18,075 nucleotides of DNA from an uncultured bacterium (GCA_913009925.1 CAJVWY010000003.1:1-18075); one strand, 5' to 3'; counted from the stretch's first letter, positions 6,890 to 14,056 are shown. The notes: generated by a model from the sequence alone, not told the origin. Made by a program: numbers and translations.

Positions 6890-7840
6890 TCAGCCAAGGA
6901 GCCGGTCACCACCTATGACCAGGGCTATGGCCAGCGCCACCGACGCCAGCCAGAACCAGTCCGCCGGGCGGGCCTGGAATGAATGGGAGATCACCGGCTC
7001 CCCGTTGTAGCCGCGACTGACCATGGCGCCATAGACCTCCTCGCTGAAGGCGTGTGACTTCCCCAGAAGAGTTCCCATGCTGGAGGCGATAAAGCGCCGG
7101 TCCTCCCGGGGGCTGGAGGGCCCCACCATCCTGCTGGTCCGGGCCGTGAAGATATCTTCGGCCATCGCCAGCAGCAGGAAGATGTAGCGGTAGGTCATGG
7201 ACAGGACCAGCACGAACACGCGGGGGATGTAGAACACCCGCAGTGATTTGAGCAGATCGGCCCAGCGGGTGGTCAGGGCCAGCAGGACCCCCAGCGAAAC
7301 CGAAGTGACCACCCGGAGGATCAGCAGGATGGCGCCCTTCACACCCTGGGAGGTGATGGCCAGGGTGGTGCCCAGCGACCAGGGCCCCAGGGTAACCTGG
7401 TGGCCGAAGTCCCAGATGACCCACAGCGGGTCACCCGGGCGGACGATATTAAACAGGCTGGGAAAGACGATGATGGCCGCAAAAATGGGAACGAACAGCC
7501 AGACGCGCCTGATATATAGCTTCAGCGAGATGCGCGAAGCCGCGGCCATCACCAGGGTGAGGCCATACAGGGGCACGATCAGGTACCAGTTCCTCAGCAG
7601 GGAAACCGTGACCAGCAGGGACAGCATGCCGACCAGCTTGATGCGCGGATCCAGGCCCTGGAGCAGGCCCGGCCGGGCTGCTATCTTTTCCGAGAAGACG
7701 CTGTCGCGGACCAGCCGGGACAAGCCCAGGAGCGTCCCGGCGACGGCGCTCTGCCTTCGCGAATCCCCTGTTGTCCAGTCCCGGCTGCGTTTCCGTCCGT
7801 CGCCGGTCAGCCAGTCCGGTAAAGCCGCGTGTTCAGTCAA
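6890..7840 (-). CDS. cbiQ: ECF transporter T component CbiQ
   Basis: 316 residues. The transmembrane coupling subunit passes ATP-driven movement from CbiO to the CbiM substrate unit. The core begins near residue 55 with GLLQGLDPRIKL, a CbiQ hallmark, and continues through several membrane spans. The coupling motifs are near the C-terminus: FTARTSRMVGP and, after a short helix, GAMVSRGYNGEP, matching the Ala-Arg-Gly style coupling helices of EcfT proteins. The start is TTG at 7840, overlapping the end of cbiM by 8 bases and preceded by AGAAGGA at a suitable spacing. No ATG or GTG keeps the N-terminus. The first ~50 residues are polar (DWLTGDGRKRSRDW) and include one copy of the 35-bp repeat. 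Translation is probably coupled to cbiM. Confidence 0.93.
   Translation of the reverse strand: MTEHAALPDWLTGDGRKRSRDWTTGDSRRQSAVAGTLLGLSRLVRDSVFSEKIAARPGLLQGLDPRIKLVGMLSLLVTVSLLRNWYLIVPLYGLTLVMAAASRISLKLYIRRVWLFVPIFAAIIVFPSLFNIVRPGDPLWVIWDFGHQVTLGPWSLGTTLAITSQGVKGAILLILRVVTSVSLGVLLALTTRWADLLKSLRVFYIPRVFVLVLSMTYRYIFLLLAMAEDIFTARTSRMVGPSSPREDRRFIASSMGTLLGKSHAFSEEVYGAMVSRGYNGEPVISHSFQARPADWFWLASVALAIALVIGGDRLLG
7774..7808. repeat. 35-bp dispersed repeat, copy B
   Basis: Partner of the copy at 2602-2636: 30 of 35 bases match and 20 are identical in a row (7774-7793). It lies inside the cbiQ coding region, encoding TGDGRKRSRDW in the polar N-terminal extension, outside the conserved CbiQ core. 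Confidence 0.6.
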
Positions 7841-8909
7841 GCTGTTCCTTCTTCCGGGCCCTCCGTGTCAGAAGCCTTGCCGAGAACCAGGCGATTCCGC
7901 TCACCAGGGCGAGGCCCACAACGCCGGAGATTATGTACGCAGGCGCGGACTCCCTGACGCCCTCGAGCGAGACCGCGCCCGCGGGCTCCTCCCCGGTATC
8001 AGCTTCTTCCGCCGCCGGGAAGGCATAATCCGGAAGGATGCCGGTCCACAGGCCTGAATATCTGTCCATGCCCGCGGGTACGTAGCCGACATCAGCCTGT
8101 ATCTCATCCGCGCCCCATTCACCCCAGGCCGAACCCGTCGCCAACAGGCCCAGGGGGACGCATACCAGTAAGAGGGCCATGCCGATAAGCAGTGGTTTCA
8201 GCTGGATGCGCCCGGTGGCGGCCGCCTTGATACCATCGTAGCTGTGCAGCAGTGAGGGGTTGTTCCGCTGCAGGAACACATAGATGAGCGATGTCGCCAC
8301 CGCCTCGATGACGCCGGCCACCGCCAGGTGGGGAATCATCATCGCCGGTATGGCGGTGGATAGCCCATAGGGCGAATATAACGCCGAACCGTCCGCCGCC
8401 TTGAACAGGTCTCCCTGCAACCCGAATTCGACTGCTGTTATCAGCGCTGCCAGGTTCAGGCCCAGGTAGGCGCCGGTCCCGGCAGCAAACCAGCGCCGTG
8501 GTGAACCATCGGCGGCGCCACGGGACAGCAGTCGGTAGGTGTAATAGCCCGTGACCGGCAGGACGAAGCCGATGTTGAAGCAATTGGCCCCCAGGGCGAG
8601 TATGCCGCCATCGCCGAAGAACAGGGCCTGGATGGTAAGGGACACCGAGATAGCTATGACCGCCGCCCAGGGACCGATGATGATGGCGATGATGGTGCCG
8701 CCCACAGCGTGGCCTGTGGTACCGCCGGGCAGCGGCAGATTGAACATCATGATGACGAAGGAGAAGGCCGCAGCGATGGCGACCAGTGGCGCCTGTCTGG
8801 CGCTGAGAGTCTTCCTCACCTTGTAGCCGGCCGTGTACCATACGGGGATCATCATCGCCCACAGGCCGCCGGCGGTCTGGGGGCTGAGATAACCGTCGGG
8901 GATATGCAT
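7833..8909 (-). CDS. cbiM: Nickel/cobalt ECF substrate-capture protein CbiM fused to CbiN/PDGLE-like domain
   Basis: 358 residues. The N-terminal ~225 residues are CbiM/NikM: the protein begins MHIPDGYLSP, where the free N-terminus and His2 bind the metal, and TTGHAVGG supplies His67, matching the Ni ligands known from NikM structures. The GGTTGH and ALGANCFNIG stretches are typical. Residues ~235-350 form a second part: one membrane span, an exported loop with W-x-G-ILPDYAFP and a final span, like the CbiN or PDGLE domain found fused in NikMN/CbiMN proteins. The ATG is well supported by AAAGGAG at a 7-base spacing. It is downstream of cooT across a 120-base spacer and overlaps cbiQ. Nickel and cobalt cannot be told apart from sequence alone. 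The CooT neighbour leans toward nickel. Confidence 0.94.
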   Translation of the reverse strand: MHIPDGYLSPQTAGGLWAMMIPVWYTAGYKVRKTLSARQAPLVAIAAAFSFVIMMFNLPLPGGTTGHAVGGTIIAIIIGPWAAVIAISVSLTIQALFFGDGGILALGANCFNIGFVLPVTGYYTYRLLSRGAADGSPRRWFAAGTGAYLGLNLAALITAVEFGLQGDLFKAADGSALYSPYGLSTAIPAMMIPHLAVAGVIEAVATSLIYVFLQRNNPSLLHSYDGIKAAATGRIQLKPLLIGMALLLVCVPLGLLATGSAWGEWGADEIQADVGYVPAGMDRYSGLWTGILPDYAFPAAEEADTGEEPAGAVSLEGVRESAPAYIISGVVGLALVSGIAWFSARLLTRRARKKEQLD

Positions 8910-8925
8910 TTATAGACTCCTTTCC

Positions 8926-8952
8926 GGTTCCCCTCCCGCGGGAGGGGGAACC
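8926..8952 (-). promoter_or_regulatory. GC-rich hairpin just upstream of the cbiM ribosome site
   Basis: An 11-bp inverted repeat (GGTTCCCCTCC at 8926-8936 with GGAGGGG(G)AACC at 8941-8952, one bulged G, 4-base loop) ends a few bases before the cbiM ribosome site AAAGGAG. No U-tract follows, so it is not a standard terminator. It could stabilise processed mRNA or set the translation level of cbiM relative to cooT. A weaker GGGCC-TTCGT-GGCCC stem sits at 8992-9006. I see no known metal riboswitch in the 8910-9029 spacer. Confidence 0.5.
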
Positions 8953-9029
8953 ATTAGACCACTTGCCATGCGCCGCCTGCCGGTAGCGCCTGGGCCTTCG
9001 TGGCCCGGAGTTCCTGGTATTTCTTCTCT

Positions 9030-9215
9030 CTAACGTGTCAGGTAGACCTTATGCTCCAGGAGCCGGAGCTCCTTGATCCTGGCCTCGACGATCTGTTGCT
9101 GTCCCAGCAGATCCGTAAGCACCAGCCGCTCGCCCTCCGGGGTGATGGTGGCTACATCCTCCATCAGTTTCTCCTCCCGGTCGTTCTCCAGGAGGTAAAC
9201 CGTCAGTTCACACAT
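9030..9215 (-). CDS. CooT-family nickel-binding protein
   Basis: 61 residues, typical of CooT proteins (formerly predicted RNA-binding). It begins MCELTVYL, and Cys2 is the residue that binds Ni(II) in Rhodospirillum rubrum CooT. The rest follows the family plan: acidic VYLLENDREEKLMEDVATI, then LTDLLGQQQIVEARIKEL and a closing HKVYLTR strand. CooT is linked to nickel delivery for carbon monoxide dehydrogenase maturation. No cooS or cooC is in this window, so the client is unknown. The ATG overlaps the end of the DUF3842 gene by 8 bases and has AGGAGG at a 9-base spacing. It is co-transcribed with DUF3842 and probably with cbiM. Confidence 0.9.
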   Translation of the reverse strand: MCELTVYLLENDREEKLMEDVATITPEGERLVLTDLLGQQQIVEARIKELRLLEHKVYLTR

Positions 9216-9654
9216 CCTTATCCACCTCCTCCGCCGGTCCTAATAGTTGCCTGAGCCTGGCCAGTGCCTCCTCCATCATGTGCGGCAGCGGCATCCGTGA
9301 CGTTGCCACGAAACTGATTCCCCGCTGTCCCATGGGCAGCAGTATCTTTTCCGCGTCAGCGGAGGCGATCGCCTCCGCCATGCCGGGCGTCAGCTCGCCA
9401 AGGTAGGAGTTGGCGATCACCACCGCCGCCGGCGCCAGGATCACATCCGCCTGGTTGATAGATACGCGGATGGCGTTCTCGCCGGTGGCTCCACGGCTGG
9501 CGCGGGCCCTCATCATGTTGGCGGTGGCGGCGGAATTGGTGCCGAAGGCGATTATCTCCACATCGTCCGGGAGCTCCCGCCGCAACTGGCTGATGATCTG
9601 GTGGCCGATGTTGCCGCCCATGCCATCGATAACCGCTATCACCGGTGCGTTCAT
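9208..9654 (-). CDS. DUF3842 family protein
   Basis: 148 residues. The start MNAPVIAVIDGMGGNIGHQI looks like a Rossmann-type nucleotide-binding strand-turn-helix. It is followed by IIAFGTNSAATANMMRA, GATGENAIRV, and APAAVVIANSYLGELTPGMAEAIASADAEKILLP, motifs I recall from DUF3842. Near the C-terminus the family expectation is a short Cys- or His-bearing segment; here it reads MGQRGISFVATSRMPLPHMMEE. No function is established to my knowledge. As first gene of a unit with CooT and the CbiMQO importer, a role in nickel (or cobalt) handling is a reasonable inference. The ATG at 9652-9654 has only a weak AAGAAG ribosome site about 10 bases upstream. Confidence 0.88.
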   Translation of the reverse strand: MNAPVIAVIDGMGGNIGHQIISQLRRELPDDVEIIAFGTNSAATANMMRARASRGATGENAIRVSINQADVILAPAAVVIANSYLGELTPGMAEAIASADAEKILLPMGQRGISFVATSRMPLPHMMEEALARLRQLLGPAEEVDKDV

Positions 9655-9809
9655 TCAGCTGACTTCTTTCTGCCCCCGCGGGGGGCGCCAATAAAAAAAC
9701 CCCGAGAATCCGTAAAGCCAGGCAGGCTTTCCCAGACCTTCGAGGTCGGCGTTGCATCGATTTTTTCCAAGAGCCTGCGGCCCTTCCCGGAGGAGGCTTC
9801 GGCCTCCTG
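9655..9809 (-). promoter_or_regulatory. Structured 5' leader RNA of the nickel/cobalt operon
   Basis: About 155 bases lie between the predicted transcription start and the DUF3842 ATG. On the minus strand three nested elements appear. First is a 7-bp hairpin AGGAGGC-CGAA-GCCTCCT (9791-9808). Second is a long stem built from CTCCGGGAA with TTCTCGGGG, GGGCC with GGCTT, and GCAGGCT with AGCCTGC, enclosing a ~43-base loop with its own GACCT-CGA-AGGTC hairpin. Third is a 6-bp GCCCCC/GGGGGC hairpin (9672-9686) near the ribosome site. Two G-U pairs in the outer stem become A-C mismatches on the other strand, so the RNA is most likely minus-strand. It matches no riboswitch class I can recall, including cobalamin and NiCo. 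The first hairpin and the long stem share a few bases, so they may compete. Confidence 0.6.
9693..9792 (-). terminator. Terminator-like long stem with U7 tract (attenuator candidate)
   Basis: The closing stem of the leader pairs 9784-9792 with 9700-9708 (9 bp, two G-U) and is followed directly by seven U residues (9693-9699). Inner stem 9772-9778 with 9722-9728 is a perfect 7 bp. It lies about 40 bases before the first start codon, the classic layout of transcription attenuation. The stem has a large internal loop, so termination efficiency is uncertain. Confidence 0.5.
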
Positions 9810-9815
9810 AGGGAC

Positions 9816-9844
9816 AAGATAGCCCAGTCGCCGCTCACAGTCAA
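9816..9844 (-). promoter_or_regulatory. Sigma70-type promoter of the DUF3842-cooT-cbiMQO operon
   Basis: TTGACT (9839-9844, 5 of 6 to consensus) and TATCTT (9816-9821, 4 of 6) are spaced by exactly 17 bases on the minus strand. Transcription would start near 9809, just before the structured leader. This is the best promoter match I found in the window. Confidence 0.7.
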
Positions 9845-9854
9845 GGGGTTAACG

Positions 9855-9873
9855 GTGCCGGTTGTCCGGCCAC
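9855..9873. promoter_or_regulatory. Inverted repeat upstream of the -35 box (possible operator)
   Basis: GTGCCGG-TTGT-CCGG(C)CAC, seven pairs with one bulged C, ends 11 bases upstream of the operon's -35 box, in the region shared with the divergent histidine kinase gene. It does not resemble the NikR or CsoR operators I know. The rest of 9874-9970 holds a short perfect GCAAA-CC-TTTGC repeat (9915-9926) and the kinase ribosome site, nothing else I can support. Confidence 0.25.
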
Positions 9874-9970
9874 TAAAGGATATCCGTGCTTTTCCGATAC
9901 GGCTGGTACGTGCAGCAAACCTTTGCAGGGTGGGCGTAGCATCGGCATGCGGCGGCAATAAAGGGGAGGG

Positions 9971-12280
9971 ATGTTGTTACCCGGTATTCTCAATTCCAAG
10001 CCTGAGGAAGAATTCAAGCTGGAACGAGAGAAGATATATTGGCCGGTCTATTTGATAGCCAGCCTGGGGCTGGTCATCAATCTCTTCTATTTCGGGCTTG
10101 AACTTCTCGTCGAACCTGAAGGGATCACGGCGCACATCTTCGAGAACCTTACCGAGATCCTGTTTATCACCTCGCTGATAATCATCTTTCCCCTGGTGGC
10201 ATTCCTGGCCCATCGCGTAGTGGCGGGATACAGGCTCAGCGACTACTCGCGGCGGCTGGAGCTGGAGATGAAGACGCGCAACAAACAGCTCATCGATCTG
10301 ATGAACTTCAACGAGAACATCATGAGCAGCGTCAATGACCTGATCTTCGTCATCGGCTCGGACGGCCGTTTCCAGTTCATCGGCGGCAACTGCGCCAACA
10401 TGCTCGGGTGCGAACCCGCGGCGCTGATCGGCCGTCAGTTCATAGAGCTGGTCGCCACCGGGTCGGTAGCTGTCGCCGTAAACGGTTTTGAGAATGTCCT
10501 GCGCGGCGTGGAGGTCCCGCCCTATGAGGTGGAGATAAAAAGCGAGGACGGACGGACGAAGTTCATCGAGATCTCCAGCACGTCATACCAGGAGAACGAG
10601 AGCGTCTCCGCCCAGGTGGGTGTCGCCAGGGATGTGACCGAACGCAAGAAGCTGGAGCAGCACGTTGTCGAGCGCAACCGTGAGCTGGCGGCCCTCAACG
10701 CCGTTGCCACCGCCGTGGGACATTCGCTGGAGCTGGGCGAAGTACTGGACGCCGCCCTGGACCAGGTCGTGGCCCTGCTCCGCGTGGAGAACGCCTGCAT
10801 CTACGTTTATAACGCAGCCAGGAGGGAGTTGGACCTGAAGGCCTGCAAGGGTGGCGGCGGCGATTATAAAAGGAGCGCCGGCCTTATCCGGCTGGGTGAA
10901 ACCGCCTTCGGCCAGGCGGCCGCGCAGGGGTCACCGATCCTGATCAATAGCCGGGATGATCCGGAAGACATCAAGGAGGTTGCCTGCGGAGGCAAGGTCG
11001 CCGCGGTAGCGGCCATCCCCATGAAATACAGTGGCAGGATGGTGGGTGTGCTGGGCCTGGCGAGTAACGAGGCGGATCATTTCTCCCGCGCCGACATCGA
11101 CCTGATGCGGGTTGTCTCCAGCCAGATCGCCATGGCGATGGACAACGCCCTGCTGTTCCAGGAGGCGCAGAGCAAAGCCCGGGAGCTGGCGGCGCGCAAC
11201 GCCGAACTGGCGCTGGCGACGGACGAGGTGAGCAACCTGATAGCGGTCGCTGAGAAAGAGAGGAGTTTCTCCGTCAGGTCCAACAATTCGAACCTGGTTG
11301 AATGCTGGGAGGTCAAGAACTGTACCCAGTTCGATTGCCCCTCGTATAAATCAGCGAACCGGCGTTGCTGGCAGGTGGCCGGCACGCACTGCGGCGGTGA
11401 GGTCCAGGGTGTTTTCGCCCAGAAGATCGGACAGTGTGAGAAATGCGAGGTCTTCCACATGGCCCGGCCGGACATGCTCAGCGAGATCGGCGAAGCGTTC
11501 AACAACATGATGGCCATGCTGGAGCAGAAGGTGGAAGAGCAGCATCAGCTCCAGGAGCAGCTGATCCAGTCGTCCAAACTTGCGGCAATCGGTGAACTGG
11601 CAGCCAATATCGCCCACGAGATCAACAACCCGCTCACCGGAGTGCTGGGCCACGCCGTGCTGATGTTGCGCGAGGCGCCCGATGAATATTCCCTGGCGAA
11701 GCATCTGCGTATTATCGAGAGCGAGACCATCAGGGCCCGGGAAATCGTGCGCAATCTGCTGGACTTCTCCCGGAAGGAAAGCCTCAGGAAGCAAAAGGTA
11801 TCAATACTGGAGGTATTGAAGAATACGCTCCCCCTCCTGCGGAAGCAGGCGGAACTGGTCAATGTCAGGATCGAGCAGGAGTACGCTGAAGACGTCCCCA
11901 TGGTAAATGTGGATATCAACCAGATGAAACAGATATTCATCAACATACTCAACAATGCCATCTATGCCATGCCTCATGGCGGCAAGCTGGTTATCTCCAC
12001 CAGGGCGGAAAAGCCGGACGGTAGTCGCCCCTGGGTGGAGATCGCTTTTCAGGACACGGGTGCCGGCATCCCGGCGGAGGAGCTCGACAGGATCTTCGAT
12101 CCCTTCTATACCAGCAAGGATTCGGGAGAAGGCACCGGCCTGGGCCTGTCCATCACCAAGAGGATCGTCGAGGAGCATGGGGGCACTATCGAGGTCGAGA
12201 GCCGTATCGGCCGGGGCTCAATATTCACGGTGAAACTGCCGACAGCCAATATTGCCGACGAATTCAGGCATGTAGCCTGA
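9971..12280 (+). CDS. Membrane sensor histidine kinase with PAS, GAF and two-CW domains
   Basis: 769 residues. Two membrane spans (about 17-42 and 55-80) with a short loop anchor the N-terminus. A PAS domain (~105-220) ends in the typical VGVARDVTERKKLE linker. A GAF domain (~235-390) follows. Residues 445-492 form a cysteine-rich module with seven cysteines (445, 451, 456, 466, 474, 489, 492), two of them in Cys-Trp pairs, the two-CW arrangement. Then come a coiled linker, the HisKA box with phosphorylated H549 (ANIAHEINNPL) and HATPase motifs NILNNAIYAMP, DTGAGIP, FDPFYTSK and GTGLGLSI. It should autophosphorylate and pass phosphate to the receiver encoded 24 bases downstream. The cysteine module suggests a metal or redox signal, but this is inference. 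GGGGAGGG lies directly before the ATG. Confidence 0.94.
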   Translation: MLLPGILNSKPEEEFKLEREKIYWPVYLIASLGLVINLFYFGLELLVEPEGITAHIFENLTEILFITSLIIIFPLVAFLAHRVVAGYRLSDYSRRLELEMKTRNKQLIDLMNFNENIMSSVNDLIFVIGSDGRFQFIGGNCANMLGCEPAALIGRQFIELVATGSVAVAVNGFENVLRGVEVPPYEVEIKSEDGRTKFIEISSTSYQENESVSAQVGVARDVTERKKLEQHVVERNRELAALNAVATAVGHSLELGEVLDAALDQVVALLRVENACIYVYNAARRELDLKACKGGGGDYKRSAGLIRLGETAFGQAAAQGSPILINSRDDPEDIKEVACGGKVAAVAAIPMKYSGRMVGVLGLASNEADHFSRADIDLMRVVSSQIAMAMDNALLFQEAQSKARELAARNAELALATDEVSNLIAVAEKERSFSVRSNNSNLVECWEVKNCTQFDCPSYKSANRRCWQVAGTHCGGEVQGVFAQKIGQCEKCEVFHMARPDMLSEIGEAFNNMMAMLEQKVEEQHQLQEQLIQSSKLAAIGELAANIAHEINNPLTGVLGHAVLMLREAPDEYSLAKHLRIIESETIRAREIVRNLLDFSRKESLRKQKVSILEVLKNTLPLLRKQAELVNVRIEQEYAEDVPMVNVDINQMKQIFINILNNAIYAMPHGGKLVISTRAEKPDGSRPWVEIAFQDTGAGIPAEELDRIFDPFYTSKDSGEGTGLGLSITKRIVEEHGGTIEVESRIGRGSIFTVKLPTANIADEFRHVA

Positions 12281-12304
12281 GGGCGGGGATCAGGGGGTAA
12301 CAAG

Positions 12305-12691
12305 ATGCCGGGAAAAAACCATGTACTGGTGGTTGACGACGAGGAAGTGATCCGCGATGTCTGCGCACAGATACTGGTGGCCGAAGGCTATGAAGTGACC
12401 ACGGCGCGCAACGGTAAGGAGGCGCTTCGCGAGGTGAGCGAAAAGCATTTCGATGTGGTTGTCACCGACATCATGATGCCGGACATGTCAGGGCTGGAGC
12501 TGCTGGAGGTCATCAAGAGTACCAGTATGGATGTGTGTACGGTGGTAATCACCGGCCTGGGCACATTCGACATGGCCACCCAGTCGGACCGTCTGGGCGC
12601 CCGGGAGTTCGTGGTAAAACCGTTCACGCCTGACGAGTTGAGCAATGCCGTCGGCAAGGCGTTGAGCAAGCACCCGCCGGCGTTGGGCTAA
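12305..12691 (+). CDS. Stand-alone response regulator receiver (CheY-like)
   Basis: 128 residues forming one receiver domain and no output domain. Acidic pocket D11/D12, phosphorylated D55 in VVVTDIMMPDMSG, T83 in VVITG and K105 in VVKPF are all present, so phosphotransfer should work. The ribosome site AGGGGG lies 7 bases before the ATG, and the gene follows the sensor kinase by 24 bases, so it is the likely partner. With no DNA-binding or enzymatic output, it must act by protein contact or as a phosphorelay intermediate. The stop codon overlaps the convergent glycosyltransferase stop by 4 bases. Confidence 0.95.
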   Translation: MPGKNHVLVVDDEEVIRDVCAQILVAEGYEVTTARNGKEALREVSEKHFDVVVTDIMMPDMSGLELLEVIKSTSMDVCTVVITGLGTFDMATQSDRLGAREFVVKPFTPDELSNAVGKALSKHPPALG

Positions 12692-13398
12692 TTCCTGCCG
12701 AACCGCAGCTTCCAGACCTGTACCATCGCCTCCAGGACTATCCGGTTGGACATCTTCGACTGGCCTCGCTGGCGGTCGGAAAAGGTGATCGGCACCTCTT
12801 TGACCCTGAAGTTCTGCTGCAGCGCCCGGTAGGTAACCTCTATCTGGAACCCGTAACCGTGTGAAGAGACCTTGCCCAGGTCCAGGTCCTCCAGCACCTG
12901 GCGCCGGAAGCATTTGAGTCCGCTGGTCAGGTCATTGACGGGAGCGCCCAGTATCCATTTGGCGTACAGACCGCCGCCGCGGCTGATCAGTCGCCGCAAC
13001 AGGCCCCAGTTCTCCACTCCGCCGCCGGCGACATACCTGGAGCCTATAACCAGATCCGCGTCCGCGGCCGCCTCCAGGAGGCGGGGCACGTAGGCCGGGT
13101 TGTGGGAGAAATCGCAATCCATTTCGAAGATGAAACGGGTGTCGGTGTTCAGAGCCTGCCTGAAGCCGGCGATATAGGCCGGTCCCAGGCCCTGCTTCTG
13201 CGGCCGGTGCAGCACCGAAATATTGCCGTGACGCTCAGCCAGCGAATCGGCGATGTCGCCTGTGCCGTCGGGTGAGCTGTCGTCCACTATCAGGATCCTT
13301 CCCGAGAGTCCGTTACCCCTGAACACTGCCAGCAACGCCCCGACGAAGTTCTCCAGGTTCTCGCGCTCGTTATAGGTGGGCAGGATGATGGTGAACAT
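12688..13398 (-). CDS. Polyprenol (dolichol)-phosphate mannosyltransferase, GT2
   Basis: 236 residues, a GT-A family 2 enzyme. It transfers a sugar, usually mannose from GDP-mannose, to a polyprenol phosphate on the inner membrane face. Key features: ILPTYNERENLE (5-16), IVDDSSPDGT with D39/D40, the metal-binding D94-x-D96 in FEMDCDFSHNP, GSRYVAGGGVENW, and the DLTSGLKCFRR and QIEVTYRA stretches typical of Dpm1/Ppm1. It has no C-terminal membrane domain, as in the short soluble Dpm1 class. It starts 9 bases after the stop of the FmdE-family gene, without a strong ribosome site, so translation is probably coupled. The sugar could also be glucose or another hexose. Confidence 0.9.
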   Translation of the reverse strand: MFTIILPTYNERENLENFVGALLAVFRGNGLSGRILIVDDSSPDGTGDIADSLAERHGNISVLHRPQKQGLGPAYIAGFRQALNTDTRFIFEMDCDFSHNPAYVPRLLEAAADADLVIGSRYVAGGGVENWGLLRRLISRGGGLYAKWILGAPVNDLTSGLKCFRRQVLEDLDLGKVSSHGYGFQIEVTYRALQQNFRVKEVPITFSDRQRGQSKMSNRIVLEAMVQVWKLRFGRN

Positions 13399-13407
13399 GC
13401 AGGCGGC

Positions 13408-13941
13408 CTAGCGGTGACGGGATTCGTCCCGGCAGAGGACCCTGCCGTTCACTTTGACGGTTCTTGATTCCATCACTGGCTCGCCGCAGCCACCGCACCT
13501 GACCGACTTGAGTATGCGCGCCTCCGGCGGCAGTTGGAGGTCGACCGGTGTTACATGGAAAAGGTCGTCGACGGGGGAGCCGAGGATATGGTCGATCCTC
13601 TCCTCCGGGGACGCTTTCACCCCCGCGGGCTCCAGGGCGCCCCACTTGAGCGATACCCGCACAGCCCGGCCCTGGTCCCGGCGGGCGAAAGTGAAGACCT
13701 GCTTGCCCCAGTCGCGGAAGATGAGGTTGCCCTTGCCGAAGGTGGCTCCCGCGAGGAACTGCACCGCGTCCACGCTGCAGCTGTCGTTCTCCACGATGGC
13801 TACCAGCTCTTCATCGCGGGCCCGCTTCACGCCCAGCCGGGCCAGTCCCGCCACTGTGGCGCGGTAGCCGATGGCCAGGCCCGGGCAGAGATGCCCGTGA
13901 AAGGCTGTCAACTCATCCAGACTGTTTCGAGAGTCGTCCAT
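13408..13941 (-). CDS. FmdE-family protein with reduced zinc-ribbon tail
   Basis: 177 residues. The N-terminal domain matches FmdE (named after formylmethanofuran dehydrogenase subunit E): FHGHLCPGLAIGYR (14-27) with H15, H17 and C19, then VENDSCSVDAVQ with C55 and GATFGKGNLIFRDWGKQ. The C-terminal zinc ribbon is short: C149 and C152 (CGGCGEPVMESR), then a single C170 in LCRDESRHR, where homologues usually have a second CxxC pair. Many bacterial FmdE proteins are stand-alone and of unknown function, often near molybdenum or tungsten genes. None is in view here. The ATG has a purine-rich AAAGGG 12 bases upstream, a longer spacing than normal. Confidence 0.9.
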   Translation of the reverse strand: MDDSRNSLDELTAFHGHLCPGLAIGYRATVAGLARLGVKRARDEELVAIVENDSCSVDAVQFLAGATFGKGNLIFRDWGKQVFTFARRDQGRAVRVSLKWGALEPAGVKASPEERIDHILGSPVDDLFHVTPVDLQLPPEARILKSVRCGGCGEPVMESRTVKVNGRVLCRDESRHR

Positions 13942-14056
13942 GGTTTTTACATACCCTTTCGCTGTCCTTCACAATAAGGATTCTAACCCAAAAGTCACGC
14001 TGGGTGACCCCGCCGGCCGCCAACCGTCCGTATGACGTACGCTGTGGACGCTCTGG

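Noticed and set aside
8910..9029. NiCo or cobalamin riboswitch in the cooT-cbiM spacer
   Set aside because: I found no B12 box and no repeated GGACAG-type NiCo core, only two hairpins.
9750..9770. Plus-strand terminator using the TTTTTT run at 9761-9766
   Set aside because: The nearest hairpin (9735-9747) ends well before the T-run, and the region lies upstream of both divergent genes, where a plus-strand terminator has no gene to end.
9870..9970. Cyclic-di-GMP-I riboswitch on the plus strand before the histidine kinase
   Set aside because: A GCAAACC string is present, but the following GGACGCAAAGC and receptor segments of that class are absent.
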